The notes under the pieces are model-generated. The model had not been told where the DNA came from, did not search any database, and saw nothing but the letters and a program-made list of their open reading frames with translations. From Fibrobacter sp. (lineage in GTDB: Bacteria > Fibrobacterota > Fibrobacteria > Fibrobacterales > Fibrobacteraceae): 64,000 bases of DNA. A program made the translations under genes and the position numbers. The DNA is taken from the NCBI GenBank assembly GCA_024399015.1, contig JAKSIC010000006.1:62001-126000 (forward strand). The letters are read 5' to 3'. Of the stretch, positions 62,280 through 64,000 are shown in pieces. How positions within the stretch are numbered: the stretch's first letter is position 1; every line of letters begins with the position of its first letter.

Positions 62280-64000
62280 TCAAGCCATCTTAGAGGCGTC
62301 AGTGTGTCCAGCCTTCTCCACCTTTCCTGCGAAGTAGCTATAAGCTGCCGGCACAATGAAGAGCGTCATGAAGGTAGCGAACGTAAGGCCGCCCGCAATA
62401 GCGATACCCATAGCCATGCGGCTAGGCGTGCCCGTGAGAATCAAGGGCACTGCGCCCAAAACCGTAGAAAGGCTGGTCATAAGGATTGGGCGGAAGCGAC
62501 GTTCCGCCGCTTGCCTAGCCGCTTCCAGCTTTGTACATCCGGTAGCGGCAGCAATCTGATTTGCAAATTCCACAATCAAGATACCATTCTTCGTCACAAG
62601 AGCAATCAAAAGAATCAAGGCGATTTCACTGAAGATGTTCAGAGTCTGTCCCGTCAAGAACAGGCAAGCCAGCGCACCAGCCAAGGCCAGCGGCACCGTA
62701 AAGAAAATCACCAGCGGAGCGCGGAAGCTTTCAAACTGACCTGCAAGAACCAAGAAGATCAAAGCCAGAGCCAGCAAGAACACAATGTACAAGCCGGAAG
62801 AGCTTTCTTCGAATTCCTTGGACGCGCCACTCAATGTGGTGCTGACGTTGGGATATTCCTTCAGGAGGCCTTTGGCAATTCGACGCATCTCTTCCACGCC
62901 GTCGCCAATCGTCTTTCCCGGAACAAGACCCGCCTGAATCGTAGCAGCGCTAAAGCGGTTGTATCGCGGTAGCGACGGCGACGCAGAACGTTCCGTATAA
63001 GTAATGAAATTATCAACGCTGACAGCTTCACCCTTGCGGTTCTTCACCGTCAACAAGGACAAGTTCTGAGGCGTTGCACGATACTGATAACCTACAGCAC
63101 CCACCACATCATACTGGCGGCCTTCCTTGTAGTATTCGCCATAGCTCATGTCGCTAATGCTCAGCTGAACGGCCTGGGCAATATCATTCACGGATACGCC
63201 TTCTTCATTAGCCTTGTCTCGCAAAATCTCGATATGAAGTTCCGGCTTGGTAAACTTCAGGTTGGTATTCACCACGCTGAACACAGGGCTCTTGCTAGCC
63301 TCTTCCATAAACTTGGGCACCAAAGTTCTCAGCACTTCAATGGAACCAGCCTGCAACACAAACTGCACCGGCAGGCCACCGCGCTGTGTACTGATGCTCT
63401 GGGGTTCGAACACCATCACTCGCAAATCCGGATATTCGTTACCGAGAACCTGGATGGCGTGGGCAATTTCGCTCTGGGGGCGGCGAGCGGTCTTGTCGTC
63501 GTTCAAGGACAAACGAATTCTGGAGTTACCGGCGTTCCATGCACCAGCCTGAACTTCCTTATATTCGCCACTATCCAGAATTCCCATGACCTCATCCACG
63601 AAGGCATCGGCCATACGCTTGGTGCGGGTAAGGGTCACGCCTTCGGGCATATTCACGTTCACCATCACAGCGCCAGAGTCTTCCGTAGGAGCCATTTCGC
63701 TACTCATGTTATTGAAGCAGAAATAAGCCGCAATCAAAAGTCCCGCCACAATGGGGAACAACAGGAAACGCAACTTCAGGAAGCCGCCCAGAAGCACAGA
63801 ATAAATACGGTTCAAGCCATTGAAGAAAGGTTCCGTCAAGGCAAAGAACTTACCCTGTTTCTGCTTTCTCAGGAACTTGGAGCAAAGCATGGGAGAAAGG
63901 GTCAGTGCGCACAAAGTAGAAAGGAACACCGTTCCAATCATCACTGCCACGAATTCACGGAACAAGAGGCCCGTGGTACCGCCCAAGGCAAGCACCGGCA
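62280..64000 (-). CDS. RND efflux transporter permease, C-terminal part (continues past the window)
   Basis: At least 573 residues of an AcrB/MexB-type RND pump, cut at its 5-prime end by the window edge. Present are the end of the first membrane bundle (FREFVAVMIGTVFLSTLCALTLSPMLC), the second porter domain and membrane segments 7-12. The functional Lys of segment 10 lies in ALVTKNGILIVEFAN, and GQTLNIFSEIALI and TSLSTVLGAVPLIL follow. It exports drugs or metabolites with proton influx as part of a tripartite pump; partner genes are outside the window. The protein ends in a short hydrophilic tail. Confidence 0.9.
   Translation of the reverse strand, partial: PVLALGGTTGLLFREFVAVMIGTVFLSTLCALTLSPMLCSKFLRKQKQGKFFALTEPFFNGLNRIYSVLLGGFLKLRFLLFPIVAGLLIAAYFCFNNMSSEMAPTEDSGAVMVNVNMPEGVTLTRTKRMADAFVDEVMGILDSGEYKEVQAGAWNAGNSRIRLSLNDDKTARRPQSEIAHAIQVLGNEYPDLRVMVFEPQSISTQRGGLPVQFVLQAGSIEVLRTLVPKFMEEASKSPVFSVVNTNLKFTKPELHIEILRDKANEEGVSVNDIAQAVQLSISDMSYGEYYKEGRQYDVVGAVGYQYRATPQNLSLLTVKNRKGEAVSVDNFITYTERSASPSLPRYNRFSAATIQAGLVPGKTIGDGVEEMRRIAKGLLKEYPNVSTTLSGASKEFEESSSGLYIVFLLALALIFLVLAGQFESFRAPLVIFFTVPLALAGALACLFLTGQTLNIFSEIALILLIALVTKNGILIVEFANQIAAATGCTKLEAARQAAERRFRPILMTSLSTVLGAVPLILTGTPSRMAMGIAIAGGLTFATFMTLFIVPAAYSYFAGKVEKAGHTDASKMA

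Noticed and set aside
61936-62283. 115-codon minus-strand reading frame
   Set aside because: It coincides with palindrome-rich copy 2 and has no domain or ribosome site.
1-64000. CRISPR arrays, rRNA, tmRNA and transposases
   Set aside because: Looked for regularly spaced direct repeats and characteristic motifs; none seen.

Overview
The window looks like chromosomal DNA of a Fibrobacter-type bacterium (phylum Fibrobacterota). The main pointers are a protein with a Fibrobacter succinogenes major paralogous domain (43243-44370, minus), an envelope gene set rich in lipoproteins and beta-barrels including a PorV/PorQ-like protein, a double-length UvrA, and a mixture of Shine-Dalgarno starts with starts that have only a TATATT box a few bases upstream. 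I see no IS element, prophage, CRISPR array or rRNA.

Layout. 1-5222 holds a small membrane protein and a minus-strand envelope run: PorV-like barrel, tail-anchored STAS protein, degenerate LytM/M23 protein, lipoprotein, Nudix protein. 5281-11497 has a Xer recombinase, a palindrome-filled intergenic element, a barrel plus beta-propeller lipoprotein pair, a MATE transporter and ychF. 11672-20316 has a membrane protein coupled to a sulfatase-modifying-factor-domain protein with about 18 heptapeptide repeats, then the fused-dimer uvrA. 20519-27519 has a lipoprotein, tRNA-Ala, a sigma-54 circuit and two small genes, one of them with a G9 tract at its start. 27634-30997 pairs a membrane-anchored solute-binding protein with a GGDEF diguanylate cyclase. 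31102-37574 is a mixed stretch ending in miaB. 37607-53430 is dense housekeeping (panD, rsfS, argS, purU, pyrE, DEAD-box helicase, map) interleaved with envelope genes. 53500-64000 has fusA, a hairpin-rich non-coding stretch, two lipoproteins, mazG and dprA with abutting start codons, an FtsB/DivIC-like protein, an AT-rich subtilase/lipoprotein pair and the end of an RND pump gene.

The best candidate for an undescribed system is 22500-26522. A TPR lipoprotein, a membrane-anchored Ser/Thr kinase and a GAF-AAA-HTH sigma-54 activator form one operon. Immediately downstream is a textbook -24/-12 promoter (TGGCACG-N4-TTGCA, 22982-22967, minus), which drives a Met/Pro-rich periplasmic protein and a barrel-like protein. 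It reads as a self-contained envelope-sensing circuit. A second candidate is the binding-protein/GGDEF pair.

The most unusual DNA-level signal is a family of degenerate tracts with an exact 7-bp period. They lie just after, or across, stop codons at 311-345, 406-419, 11525-11559, 11601-11628, 11664-11691, 43132-43180, 46537-46585 and 50018-50045; one more (50114-50148) ends just before the map start codon. They recall the heptanucleotide STRR sequences of cyanobacteria. Two palindrome-rich intergenic regions (about 6200-6545 and 61940-62275) also share motifs in the same order. All functional calls come from reading the sequence; no database search was run.
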